The notes: generated by a model from the letters alone, not told the origin. Counted from the first letter of the stretch, positions 14,876 to 25,948 are shown. The stretch: DNA of 64,000 bases from Agelas oroides (GCA_949130485.1 OX422183.1:22369202-22433201), one strand, 5' to 3'. Made by a program: numbers and translations.

Positions 14876-15909
14876 TGTACGAGATTTCTTTCGTGACGGA
14901 CCCCTCGCTAGTCGGCCATATTCTTAGTCTCGGAACCTGATCGATCCCAGACCAGTGAACTCGTTCTCAGACTAGAATGTGGCTGACTAGCGCTCGCCGT
15001 GGCAAACGAATCGCAGCATAACTCTTGAACGAAACGTTCTTGGCGAAATCGGCTCAATTTAAACACATCCTCGTTCGGTTTGAAGCATACATGGTCAATA
15101 CTGCTACAATATGTATGTACAGGCACGGCACATATCCAGGATTACCAGGGACTGTCCCACAGATTCCCTACTCACTACACATGCTCACTACATTAGGGAG
15201 GGGTTTGTTGGGGCAAGGTAAAGGGATACTAGGACAACTTGGGACACTGTTATCCTGTACGACTTTGTGTAGTCTCAGCTAGCTATCTAGTGTACCATCA
15301 TACCACATGAATTTCCTTCGCGTACTTAGGTACATTGTATGTCCTGTGACTCTGCATTAATACTACGCGCCGAGGGTTAAGCACTTCAGTGCTCTTCATT
15401 TCCAATGTAAAGATAAATGTACTGCTGTTTGCTTGACCTTGCAAAATATAAACAAACAAGCTGTGCATATGAATATCATTATGTGGGAAAGTTCTTTACT
15501 GGCTAAAAGGGAAAATAACCACATAATTATATTCATGTCACAGCCTTTTGGTTTGTAATTTTAAGGTCAAAGCATGCAGCAGTGAATACAGACATCCTTC
15601 TGAGAGACTACATATAAGTTCTCCCCTAGCACCCCTTTCAGAGTACTAGCGGACTCAGGACACTGCACACAGATGAACCTTCCCCTAGCATCCCTCTCTT
15701 TGAGCACTGTAAAAGACAGTATAATCAAAGAGAGGCTGGGTGTACATTTACACCTTTACTTCAAGTGTTAGGCATCCCATCCATAATCCTGTAGTATCAT
15801 CTCCAAGCTGGATAAAGCTTGCATTTGACTGATATTCATTTGTTCAATTGATGTCATAAACTTAGTACGACAAAAAATTCAACTTGAAGTAACATATGTA
15901 TGTTTAGCA

Positions 15910-16632
15910 TAAGGTAAGGTGGGATAACTTGGAACACGGCACTTTCTTCAGCTTCTTACTCTGGGACAAAGACTGTTAGACTAGCTTCGATGGTATTGGA
16001 AGGTACACTAGTGCACTTTCTTAGCATGGGTTGCAAGTCTCTGACACCAGCTTTGTAGGGTCTTTTGCAGGCATTTTGCATTCCATACGCAAACAAATTT
16101 CGCAAATTAATTTATCAGACGACTCCAAACTTCTGACAATGGCCCCCTGCACATCAAATTACTATCTACAGATGTCAGGTAGGCCTTCTACACTTGCTCT
16201 GAAAGTTTGGTGCTGGTACTTGAAAGCTACAGGTAATTGCACGATACTGTTTGCTACTGTTTGCATTCAATAGGTAAGAAGTTGCAAACAGAGCAGGCCT
16301 CCAAGGCATGCACAGAGAGGAACTAGAGGCAGTTAAACAGCCTAACATCTAAAAGGAACTCAATACTTGTATTTCCATGGTTTCTGTGCAGTACAACAGC
16401 TGCTACGTGCCCAAACAGGAAACATTCCAAGTTACCCCACCTACCAATATTTGTACCCGCAGCAATTGATCAGCTGTGTGCCCAAGATACAAAAGCGAAG
16501 TCAAGCAACTTTTACCAGCTTTCACTGTTACAGATGGGCCTCCCGCACAATGTTTTGGACTTTGAGCAAAACTTTCTTGAGCAGCAGGTACCAAAATCTA
16601 ATTTCCGTTCCAAGTTACCCCGTTTTACCTTA
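15910..16632. mobile_element. MITE-like element with ~25-bp inverted ends
   Basis: The left end aaggtaaggtgggataac followed by ttggaac is matched in reverse complement by the right end gttccaagttaccccg followed by ttttacctt. A similar ttccaagttaccccac segment lies inside at 16428. It is non-coding, and the target duplication is not clear. Confidence 0.6.
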
Positions 16633-16970
16633 CAAGTATGCTAAGTAATGATGTTCGATAAATGCATGATTGTATTTTTCAGTAACCACTTTGCCTTACC
16701 TACCCAGAGCTTGTAGTGTGTGGCTACACTAGCCCCTATATAGCACTCCTTCAAACTATATCTTCCTGGCACTTATGAGGTAGTGTTCAACTTGCTCCTT
16801 TGGATTCTTTGTATGTTCTATCATCGAACATGGCATGCAGCTAGCATGCACACCTGCAAAACGTCTGCATGTGCACATGCTGCCATGTAGAGTCAACTCT
16901 TATTTTGTCCACTCCATCATGTAGTGTATGGAGGTCTAAGTTTTGTGTTCTCGTGAGCAGCAGTGATCTG

Positions 16971-17224
16971 AAATGTCAGTCTGTTTCCCCCTAGCTACAC
17001 AGCTGGAAGAAATGCATCCCTTTCTGATATTCAATACTGACTAGTTTTAATACTATACTAATACCATGCTTAGTTGTTCTCTTTTCCCTTGACGTGCTGT
17101 GTACTCTCTGAATGCATACTTGTAGCCGGGCAGAAATTCGGTGGTTAAATCTCGTACGGAGAGGGTTAAAATCTAAATTTGGGGTAAACCCGTAATTTTT
17201 CCCATGCATGAGCAAATCTGTACG
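16971..17224 (+). repeat. Right arm of inverted repeat; 5' flank of the F-box gene
   Basis: The sequence directly upstream of, and including, the start of the F-box gene. Its inverted partner is 12518-12768, about 4.2 kb away. If the promoter lies here, a copy also points outward from the other arm. Confidence 0.85.
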
Positions 17225-18491
17225 AGGTCACAGTCCCTCCTTCCTTGGCATGAGCGTGGACCTACCTCCTGATGTGTTCCTCCCACGGGATGTTTTCCCA
17301 GTTATCTTTCGCCACTTGTCCCAAGCAGGACTCTGTGCTTGCCTTCGAGTCTGCAAGGCCTTCTACCACATGATCACCAATGATGAAGTCCTGCTCGCCC
17401 GCCTCCAAATCGTCCACTCGTTCAGTCAGTTCAAGAGCTATCTCGAGGTCGGAAAAAACTACTATCACGCTGAATATTACACTGACATTGGGCAAAACGA
17501 CGAGGCTAAGTTCCCGTACTGTGAGCAGTTTGTGGTGACGGAGCTTTCCCATCGAGACAAACCGGAAATGCATTTATCCTACGCTAGTGTTCCGCCCCGC
17601 GGGGAGCAATCTCGCTGCAGGGGATCTAGGCTATTTGCAGAAAAGCACATGATGGAGCGTACTGACGTCTATGGTGTCAACAAGTTTGACGTCTTGCTGA
17701 AGCTCTTGGAGAAGCTCTGGGAATACGTTACTGATCCTGACAATACTGAGGGAATACTTAAAACCCTTCCCTTTATCAACACCAACATGCGCAAGGCCAT
17801 AAAGAAACTGAAACGACACGTGAAGGAGAACTCCCAGTTTGGTGAGTTTGCAATGCTGCAGGCAGGTCATACCCAGTGGTTCAAAAAGGTTATGGATCTG
17901 CATCCAGAGGAGGAGCCCGAATCCAGCTCTGATGAAGAACTCTCTCAGGAGGTGGCTGAGGAGGACGTGGGGAAGGTTCCTGTCTACTTCTGCAAGATGT
18001 GCAAGTGGCAAGTAGGTGGCTTTACCTGCCGAAGTGAGAAGAAGGGAACCTGTGGAGAGCTTTTGGTGCTGCAGCATGACGCAACTTTGCGCTGTTCAAA
18101 GGGGTGTGGGGTGATGGGTGCTCCCATCTGCTGTAGACGAAGAGCAATGAAAGCACAAGTTGATCCAAGATACGTCATCAGTTCATCAAGCTCTCAAGGT
18201 GGTGATATCTTGTGGAAAGCATGTCCTGTGTTTAGCTGTGAGAAGTGTGGTTTTGGTGTTGATGGTATTCGCTGTTTTGCATGCTCTCTCTCTGGACGAG
18301 ACCTTGAACGCAATGGCTTTTTTGAACGTGTCTGGTGTGCATATGTGTGGACATGTCCAGAGGGCTGTGGGCGGCGTGAGAGAGGTGGTCTCACACACAG
18401 TGGCTTCATTAGCTGCAAGTGCCAGTTGGAGAAAGACACCCCCTTGATAGAGCATGGTTACATAGCAGAGTTCGGACACCCACGGAACTAA
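17208..18491 (+). CDS. F-box protein with paired C-terminal cysteine-rich (zinc-binding) modules
   Basis: A single uninterrupted 427-residue frame. Residues about 19-65 are an F-box (LPPDVFLPRDVFPVIFRHLS, then CLRVCKAFYHM), which would bind Skp1 in an SCF ubiquitin ligase. Residues about 235-258 are acidic (EEEPESSSDEE). Residues 262-427 hold two related cysteine-rich modules, each starting F/S-C-x2-C-x4-V-x-G-x2-C. One has CSKGCG, the other CPEGCG, and each ends in a C-C or C-x-C. They look like zinc ribbons and may recognise substrate; that is inference. Starts at 17208 or at the second ATG (residue 15), just before the F-box. It is intronless, unlike its neighbours, so it could be an old retrocopy, though no poly-A tail is visible. 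Confidence 0.85.
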   Translation: MSKSVRGHSPSFLGMSVDLPPDVFLPRDVFPVIFRHLSQAGLCACLRVCKAFYHMITNDEVLLARLQIVHSFSQFKSYLEVGKNYYHAEYYTDIGQNDEAKFPYCEQFVVTELSHRDKPEMHLSYASVPPRGEQSRCRGSRLFAEKHMMERTDVYGVNKFDVLLKLLEKLWEYVTDPDNTEGILKTLPFINTNMRKAIKKLKRHVKENSQFGEFAMLQAGHTQWFKKVMDLHPEEEPESSSDEELSQEVAEEDVGKVPVYFCKMCKWQVGGFTCRSEKKGTCGELLVLQHDATLRCSKGCGVMGAPICCRRRAMKAQVDPRYVISSSSSQGGDILWKACPVFSCEKCGFGVDGIRCFACSLSGRDLERNGFFERVWCAYVWTCPEGCGRRERGGLTHSGFISCKCQLEKDTPLIEHGYIAEFGHPRN

Positions 18492-19665
18492 CCATCAGTG
18501 CATGGGACTTAATGGTTGACTGTTTTATATTAGTTTTCTCTAACTGCATGGAACTTTCCATGTTCTCTCCCAGCTGAAAGCCCATTAATGTTGTCAGTAT
18601 TTGGAATAATTATGATGACCACAAAAACGAGGCAGAAGGAGGGAGAGAGAAGTCTGGATCCAGTTGGTAGAGTAAGTGAAGCTTATGCAGCTATCAGTTA
18701 TGCCCCACCCTCCCAGGTTGGTAGGTGGGGCATAACAGGGGATTTGAACAGGGCAATTATCTAATTCCCTCTACAGGGGCAGTCTCTTTCGTCAAATCAG
18801 TATTACACATGTGCAAATGTGCAGTAAAAATCTCAAATGGTCTTGGAACGAGTCTACCACAAGTTTCACATGTCAAGAATTTAGTAGTTGGTAATGGATG
18901 AACGTGATTCCTCTACTCCAAACGAAGACTGCTGACACAGCACATACGGGAAGTAACACCATGCCAGGCCCCTTTCCCGATTTTTGGGTGGGGCCAGGGG
19001 ACAAGGCTAGACCAGACAGCTGACAGTCGTTTCGCCAGCGTTCCAAATATGCGTTTTCTTTTGCAACGGCCACGCCTACCGGAAGTACAAATTGTCACGT
19101 ACGTGGAAGAAGAGCAGCCGCCTTTGGTTTGTCCAGTAAGATCTCAGGTGAAGTACCAAGATACTGGCTGTTGGCTGTATCAGGGAGTTGCAGTAGGGAT
19201 CAAAGAGTGATTTTAGCCGATTGAAGAAAAAATTGAGCTAAGACTGTTCAAATATACTGGCTGTTTACGGAGAAAAACTACTATTTGATTTTTGCATCGT
19301 CTGAGTGTTATCATGTATACCGTGTACAGATCAGCTTCGCCAGTGTGATTTCCACTTTTCGGAGGTGTAATGATGCCTCCTTTGTCCAAGACATTTTGCT
19401 ACTGGAGTAGGCGGAATGAAATGTATAATATCCAGCTCAGGTAACTTAATTGTAGTAGTATCAAAAATAGTCACACAACATCCAATTCACTTTAATAGCA
19501 ACATAATAGATACCAACATGTTCATTTTTCGTTTATATATTTTTAGCACAATGTTTCAGTACCTGTGAGGTAAAGAGAAGAGCACAAGTATCACTTTAGG
19601 CTTAGCCAATTGATCCATCGTGGGCAATAGAGTTAGGTAGCACAACTGCTGTAAGGTCATAGCAG
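18492..19665. other. No gene; one hairpin
   Basis: 3' flank of the F-box gene. A perfect 13-bp stem (gttatgccccacc, 18697-18709, with its complement at 18724-18736) stands out. Nothing else was recognised. Confidence 0.5.
18697..18736. repeat. Perfect 13-bp hairpin
   Basis: Arms 18697-18709 and 18724-18736 with a 14-base loop. No U-run follows; this is not a bacterial-type terminator. It lies about 210 bases past the F-box stop codon. Confidence 0.8.
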
Positions 19666-19674
19666 GGAAATATC

Positions 19675-20242
19675 TAGCCTCGTTCCCAGGCTCGTGCGTG
19701 GGCGGGGAGAAAAGAGCCTGGTACACACTGTTTGCGCATGCTCAGTTCCACCAGGATTTCTGGGAATTTGGAAATTTCCGTAAAATCTGCTCCGTTACAC
19801 TAACCTCCGCAAGGCACGCCGACTTCTCCCGTATAAAAGATGCCTGCCACTGACCACGCTCTGTGTACACGATGACGAGGGAGCGGTGAAGGTACTCAGC
19901 TCTTCACTTGCAGGAGTTGTCCACGTGTTTGTCCATTCCAGCTAAACGCTGCGGCACGTGACTGATGCAATCTTTCCCTTTGAAGTTTACCGATCGCCTC
20001 GAACGAAGCAGTGCAGACCGTTACCGTCAAAGCGATATTGTTTTTGACTTCAAAACCGCCCATATGTATCCCACAGGGAGTATAACCAGGCAGTGCAGGC
20101 CTTTCAGAAGGTAAACAGAATTGACCGTAATTTTAGTGTAGCGGAGTAGTATGCAGGTTACCAAGGGAATTTGGCGCATGTGTGAACAGTGTGTACCAGG
20201 CTCTTTCCTCCTCCCCCGCACAAGAGCCTGGGAACGAGGCTA
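19675..20242. mobile_element. 568-bp Mutator-like element, 9-bp target duplication
   Basis: The ends TAGCCTCGTTCCCAGGCTC and GAGCCTGGGAACGAGGCTA are exact complements. Target duplication GGAAATATC lies at 19666-19674 and 20243-20251. The interior is non-coding and includes further partly inverted sequence. This is the longest member of the family here and shows the ends can flank a real body. Confidence 0.9.
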
Positions 20243-20513
20243 GGAAATATCCTGTTTCTCATCCTGGAAATGACTGAAAATCAGTGTGGGCGGGCGCAGA
20301 ATTAACAAAACACATTTGTAAAAACACAGCAAAATGCAGCTGTTTATGTAAAGACACAGCCAAGTTTCTACTGTGTTTTCCAAGGGCTTCTATAAAAGTA
20401 TTCAATGCGGAAGCGGTACATATATAATTGTATTGTGTTTACACTGTGTAATCTGCACTTTCACTCTCCATTTCTCTGCAGTCTATGAGTTCACTGTCAT
20501 CATCTCACAATAG

Positions 20514-20625
20514 ACCTGGAGGACCAAGGGAGATGATGTAATCATATATAACAACTATTGAGGACCAAGGGAGATGATGTAATCATACTACAACTATTGA
20601 GGACCAAGGGAGATACTATTAGCCA
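20514..20625. repeat. ~43-bp tandem repeat, 2.5 copies
   Basis: Units contain gaggaccaagggagatgatg followed by taatcata and caactatt. The third copy is cut short at ggagatactatt. Confidence 0.9.
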
Positions 20626-20913
20626 TGTATAAGGTACATAACCCTACTATGGTGGGTGCAACTCCAAGACTACATAAGCCCCTGGGTGTGTTTGATAACT
20701 GTCTTGTTGCCAACTTGTGCATGTCATACAGTGGACCCTTGCTTATCCAGCTGCACAAGGTTGCTATCTGAATTGTTACGAGTGTGCAGCACGAATAACA
20801 ATGCCAACGGCAACAAACAAGTGATTTATTTTTGCCGGTATACCATAAATTCGGGAGTATAAGTACCCATCAATTACAAGTACCCTGTGAATATTAGTAT
20901 CATGAGCCCTTAA

Positions 20914-21420
20914 CCCTTTACCAACCAATGACGCCATATGGCGTCGTCAGATTTTGGCCGCATGTTATCAGTTGGCGCAATCCGTTTTGAAGATAGACTC
21001 TGCGCTAGCAGAAAGGGTGGGACAGGGGGAGGTGGGTGGGTGCACCGCTCTGGCTGACAGTGCATGGCGGCGGTTGCAGCTGCCTGTAGAAAAGCCTTGG
21101 TCAATGCCGGGTGGGCCATTTGTCTGCTTTCTTGCACAAATGGGCGTAGAAAACGCTCCTTTCACCTTGTAGGGACTCCATTTCTGGCATTTTAGGCAGC
21201 TTTTAGTCCGGAGGAGCGTTCTCTGGTTGGAGGGCCCTGACTATTGAACGCTCGCTAATGAGTGGGTGTGTCCAAGGTCATGAACCTACAGAGAATGTGT
21301 CAATAAAGCTTTGAGTCAAGTTTCCAGTGCTAGCTCCAAGCAGAAGTGAAAATACGGACCATGGAAGGTATCCATAGCCTAATAAACACTTCCAGTAAAT
21401 AGCCTACGGTTGTTAAAGAG
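20914..21420. mobile_element. TTAA MITE, family A (full-length reference copy)
   Basis: Left end CCCTTTACCAACC, right end GGTTGTTAAAGAG (complement CTCTTTAACAACC), flanked by TTAA at 20910-20913 and 21421-21424. A perfect 16-bp palindrome, GACGCCATATGGCGTC, lies 17 bases in (20930-20945). No transposase. Other copies: 49156-50197 (with nested insert) and 50534-51008; the 33006, 52016 and 61080 elements share its interior but have different ends. Confidence 0.88.
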
Positions 21421-21424
21421 TTAA

Positions 21425-22210
21425 CTGGGGTCTGGGGGCAGAATTGCTTCAAAGATAGCAGTAGCTAACTTTAGTCGTCCCAGGAGCAGCAGCAACAATA
21501 CTGGGGCCCAGCCAACAATTGTGAGATGCTACTTCACGGAAGTTGGCCACAATCAGAAACAGTGTGTGGGAACAGATTATAGTTATAGCTGTGTTGTATT
21601 TTAGGCTAGAGGATCTTTTTGTGCTATTTTCTGTCCCATGTTTATAGCTTTTTTAGAACCAGAGATACATTCAGTAATCAATCAATCAATTGTTGCCAAC
21701 CTCACCCACCAACGTAAAACACTAGGAACTAATGAATCTGTGAAGGGTTGTTGTTAATTTCTGTATATGTTTCATCACAGGCCTTGCCTAAATATCCTGT
21801 CTTGATAGGTTGCTTACAATTGGAGATAGACACTGGTGAAAATTAGCCACTACATTCAAAAAGCCGAGTCAGCAAATCCACTTCTGTTTGCGCAGTAACG
21901 GGTACCTTTTCAGATGGGGTGCCTATTTTATAGGGGTGCTTATAAACATGATCTGGTTGTTGTAATCAAAATATGTGGCTGTATTCATGGATGCTTATTT
22001 TCTATGGGTGCCTATTATCCTGATTTTACGATTTCACGGTATGTGACAGTCAATTGTATAGTGGTGTTAACGGCCCAAAAGGTAGAGCGAAGCAGTAGCA
22101 TGAAATTGCATGGAATGAAAGCTTTTAGTGTGAAGAATTTAGTCTTGACTTGGAAAATCAATATCTTGTCACAGAAGAGAGTTATTTCATTAAATATCTT
22201 GCCACAGTAT
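21425..22210. other. No gene recognised
   Basis: Includes variant repeats of gggtgcctatt / ggggtgcttat near 21915-22015, probably repeat-derived. No domain was seen. Confidence 0.4.
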
Positions 22211-23495
22211 TACCGTAGCTTTTCTAACAATTCGTACACCCTAGTAATTCGTACACCCCCCTTTTCCGGGCGGTAATTTACGTACTCTAATTTATTCGTA
22301 CACGTAAAAATGAAATTATTATTCTATTCGTACAGCCAAAGCGCGTTCGAGCACAAGCACTCTGAGTTTGCGGTAACTATGGTGAGTGTGTTTACAACGT
22401 CCACAAATGCAAATGAATAAGTTCTTTTGGCTCTTCGTTCTGATCATACGGGCAGAGATGATGTCGAAATAAGCTGGAGTAAGGGTCAGTCCATGTCTCA
22501 GGTATATTAAGGCCTGGCTCAACTTGTTTTTGACAAAAATGTTTGTCATCTTTGTGATGCTATATCTTTGCACATAAAAGTGTCATAGGGTTCTGATCTG
22601 CACTCAAGCAAAGGTCCAACAGTATGAATTAATAAGGTTTCATAGTTGACCACGCCCATTTATCATGTGCTGCTGTACAGTCGTAGACAATATGTCTGTT
22701 GCGGGTACTAAAGCAGCAATTCCGGAGATGTTAGAGAGCACTTTGGAGCATGAAATTTTGCATGAAGGCTAAGTACAATGTCACTTGATTTTGTTTTGGG
22801 AAACTTGAAACATAGCTGCGTTTGTTCAGAACTGACAAAAGAGGCCCTCTTGGGGGTGTGGTCCAGGCACTTTTTGGCTTGCCCAAAGACTACAGTAGAC
22901 GACTGCCGATTTCCCAAAATAAAATTGTAGAGTAAACATGGGTAGCTTCCTCCAGAAGACACAAACGGGCTCCTGCAACAGCTGCAAGAACTCTGTCTCG
23001 GTATCACCATCGCCATCTCGCAAACCAACTCTGCCATTTTCATGACCTTGGCACGAGATTTAAAGAGAGACGAAGACTAATTCTCTGCGCGATGAACTAC
23101 CAATCCACTGTAGATTCCAAACAATTATTAGCAAGCAAGCGCAAAACACAGCTACTTCGCATCGCACCCGCAAGGTCACTTCCGTGCACCAATGAGATAT
23201 TATCGTAATCTCTCCGTATCACGCAAAATTATTGAGCCAGGCCTTGATATGCCTGAGGTGTTCCGCAGGTTTATTCGCTATTAAATGTTAAGCAAATGCT
23301 GTACAGCATGCTCTAAGTTCATTCTTCAATGTTGGATAAGAGTCAAAAACTTACACGCATTTTTCTTCTATTCACTTCATACAAATACTCGATTTATTCG
23401 TACATCCCCTGCTTCTCGGAATATTCGAAAATTTTCGTACTCGAATCAAATCGTACAGCTAAAATTATCTATTTTTGTATGAATTATACGGTAAT
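22211..23495. repeat. Possible element bounded by ATTACCGTA ends with TTCGTAC repeats
   Basis: ATTACCGTA at the left and tacggtaat at the right are complementary. Near both ends are several copies of attcgtaca(c/g). The middle holds unassigned minus-strand open frames of 84 and 111 codons (22573-22319 and 23043-22708) without a recognisable domain. The boundaries are tentative. Confidence 0.35.
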
Positions 23496-23499
23496 TCGT

Positions 23500-23998
23500 G
23501 TACTGTCCCCATGGTGTAAAGGTGCTAATAGCTTCAGCAAATGATCACAAAATTCTTGATATGATTTCTGTTGCTGTTACATATAATCATTTTTGCCTCC
23601 TCTGGCCAGGGCAAGCAAGACAAGAAGAGCTCGTGACAGTGAGAATGGAGTGCTGAAGACAAGAACAAAATTCGTCTTCATTCATATGAATTTTATATGC
23701 CAATTAATGAGAGTTAGGGAGGGGGAGGAAATACCTTGTTAATACACCAGTAGGTGGAGCTGGAAAGCCAGAGACGGCATTTGCAACACTCTGTGTTGCT
23801 GTAGCTTGCCGCTTGCTAGATCACCGCTCAACAGCTGCTTGTGTGCACATTTTAGCGCCTTACAGTATGTATACAGTTGTAGTCTACTTGTGTAAAAATT
23901 GGTGTAATTTTTCTTTATGATCATAGCAATGAAGATAAACAAATTTTACTGTTGTAAGGGAAGTGCTACGTAATAATTACCGATCTCGCAATGTCGTT
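23500..23998. other. No gene recognised
   Basis: Nothing recognised. Confidence 0.4.
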
Positions 23999-24007
23999 GG
24001 TCATTAC

Positions 24008-24116
24008 TAGCCTCGTCCCCAGGCCACTCCCAGATTATATCTCGTAGCTGTGGAGAAAAATCGGTTTTCTCCACGGCTGCGAGATAAAATCTGGGAGTAG
24101 CCTGGGGACGAGGCTA
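24008..24116. mobile_element. 109-bp Mutator-like foldback, 9-bp target duplication
   Basis: Long, nearly perfect arms from TAGCCTCGTCCCCAGGC to its complement. The loop lies between two copies of a gagaaaa(t)cgg-type inverted segment. Target duplication GGTCATTAC lies at 23999-24007 and 24117-24125. Confidence 0.9.
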
Positions 24117-24339
24117 GGTCATTACCATTTTTGGGTAATAAGCCCAAGAAATTCGACTTCGTTCACCAGACCGTTTCTCGCCAGAAGGCACACGCGGGCG
24201 GGACACGAGAGTAACTAACCATATCTGCAGGACAGTGTAAAGAGAGAACAATGGCTTCGCTACAACAATTGCAGCTGAGTTCAAGGGCATAGGAATAGGG
24301 GGGGCTAGGGGGGCTGTAGCCCCCCCTTCACAACTATAG

Positions 24340-24790
24340 GAGGGGCTAGCCCCACTCCTTCCTATTGGCAGTGCGGAATGGTGATCAACACACTGACGTC
24401 CACATTGCAGCTGTACAAAAACTTATTCAAAAACAGTTCCCACATCTGGATGGGTTGCAGAGTCCCCTACTTAGCCAGGGTGATCAATTCCTGGCAATGG
24501 TAGATGAAGGTGTACAGATTCATCACATAGGCAATCACAGGGTGACTTCCTCAAGCATTGGTGGAAAAATCACTGTGTATGATAGCTATTACAGCTACAA
24601 ACTCTCTACTTCACTTTGCCATCAACTGGCATTGTTGTACAAGCTGCTGGTCATCACAGAAGACGGCGAAAGAGTTAACCCTCACCTGGTGGTAGATGTG
24701 CCAAACATCAAGCAACAACATGGCACAAAAGATTGTGGTGTATTTGCAATTGCCTATATGCATACCATGCTTCTCTTGGAGATGATCTAA
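24340..24790 (+). pseudogene. C48 (Ulp1-like) peptidase domain fragment, transposon-type
   Basis: An open frame of about 141 residues with no ATG at its start; it runs in directly from a G/C-run repeat end at 24284-24350. It matches the cysteine-peptidase core found in many metazoan DNA transposons: His in GNHRVTS, Asp in VYDSYYS, and Gln/Cys in the KQQHGTKDCGVFAIAY segment. The usual Trp after the His is Arg here. The family cleaves SUMO-like linkages or serves unknown roles in transposons. With no start and no flanking transposase, this is probably a broken fragment. Confidence 0.6.
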
Positions 24791-25260
24791 GCACCATCAT
24801 GCACAGAAAAAACAAGCGTGTAATTTTGACTTGAGTTAGTGTGCTAAAACTGCACAGTGTGCTGATTTTCACTTTTAGCACAGTGTGTGTGTGCTACACT
24901 GCACTACAACAAATCACGTTTAGCACACTTCTGTGCACTTCAATGTGTCAAAAAGAGCACAAACCAAATTGCACACAAGCACAGCACATAAATGTGTATA
25001 TTCAAGTATTGTACAGTCGTACTGCGCATGCGCATCAATTAAGATCCCGCGTGACTGCAATTTTGCAACCAATATAGCACATTATTTTTGTCATGTGGCA
25101 GCTGCGTTTAGTCTTTCTCAATTTCAAATGTTTTTGAAAGCTCGAGGGCTGAAAACTACCGTCTACAAAGCAGCCAGTTTGAAAGTCGTCGTCGTACAAA
25201 TTAAAACCGCTCCCCGGGATCTCGAGATGTGAGCGAATTGCTGCGAGCAAACAACATGCC
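24791..25260. other. No gene recognised
   Basis: Contains loosely repeated gtgc/cac words (tagcacactt, gtgcacttc). Nothing else was recognised. Confidence 0.4.
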
Positions 25261-25948
25261 CGAAATTCAATTTCAATGTCTTGGCAAGACAGTGAGTTTT
25301 GTATGTTACTACAGTGATGTACTCTTGTCAGACAGCCATGGTATATAAAGACTCACCTCACAGTCACCAGTCATCAACTGAAGAAGACTCATCCCGAAGT
25401 CGAAATATTGAGATTAAGTTTATTTAAGCCACTCGGGTGTTAAAGTATCTACCGCAAACGCGGACTGCCAGCAGCAACGATGGACATGCCAGCTACTTCG
25501 CGGAAGCGCCCTGCTTCCTTGCCCCTCAACGCTCAAGCTCGCCAGCCTACCGTCAGCGTCATGAGCATTTCTCCGCCTCGCACTTCCCGCTCGCCCCCCA
25601 CTCCCCCACCCTCACCCCGTAGCATATATCAGTGATCTTCAAAGGCTCGCAGCCTGCAGACCATGCTGGTCCGAGCAACTGCCGGAGCAGAAGAGTCGAT
25701 GCGTGAGCACCCCACTACAAATTGAAGCATGGAGGCAGGCGCTCGCACATCACCTGGATCCAGCATTCCGACGCTACATCATGGAGGGTTTGTCTGAGGG
25801 GTTCTGCATTGGCTTTGATCGCCACCAGCCCCTGCAGTCAGCTAATAAGAACATGCCATCAGCTGTCCAACACCACACAGTGATCACCGAGTATGCTGCC
25901 AAGGAAGGAGCCCTCGGATACTACAATTTCCACCACACCGACTACTGA
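25261..25948 (+). pseudogene. DIRS-type retroelement remnant (leader, ORF1 start, polymerase fragment)
   Basis: A TATATAAAG box at about 25342 is followed by a short frame, 25480-25632, starting MDMPATSRKRPA and rich in Pro/Ser/Arg, as at the start of such gag-like ORFs. Bases 25705-25948 encode a piece (…EAWRQALAHHLDP, then GFCIGFDR, then EYAAKEGALG) that I recognise as the entry to the reverse transcriptase of cnidarian/sponge DIRS-like elements. It ends at a stop before the catalytic region. The intervening gag body is missing. Confidence 0.5.

Larger units (their letters stand above)
13978..15376. mobile_element. TTAA-flanked non-autonomous element with internal long inverted repeat
   Basis: The ends CCCTCGGCGCG (13978) and CGCGCCGAGGG (to 15376) are flanked by TTAA at 13974-13977 and 15377-15380. 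Long subterminal inverted arms (14088-14183 against 14992-15086) carry the same ~95 bases in opposite orientation. The interior holds two GGATTTC minisatellite blocks and a perfect 17-bp hairpin (14510-14526 with 14544-14560). No transposase is present. TTAA duplication is typical of piggyBac and Kolobok; which one applies is not shown. Confidence 0.8.

Noticed and set aside
14079-14940. Plus-strand frames of 109 and 82 codons rich in WISGFLDF.
   Set aside because: The peptide is the minisatellite unit GGATTTCTGGATTTC in translation; the two blocks do not share a frame with any start or domain.
17262-18479. Several 80-150 codon minus-strand frames.
   Set aside because: They are shadows of the F-box gene on the opposite strand.
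20910-21172. Overlapping frames on both strands, with similar ones at 49.1-49.4 and 50.5-50.8 kb.
   Set aside because: All fall inside family-A MITE copies and differ in frame between copies, so they are not conserved proteins.
22708-23043. A 111-codon minus-strand frame beginning MKMAELVCEMAMVIP.
   Set aside because: No domain recognised, an overlapping frame is equally open, and it lies in a probable repeat. I could not support it as a gene.
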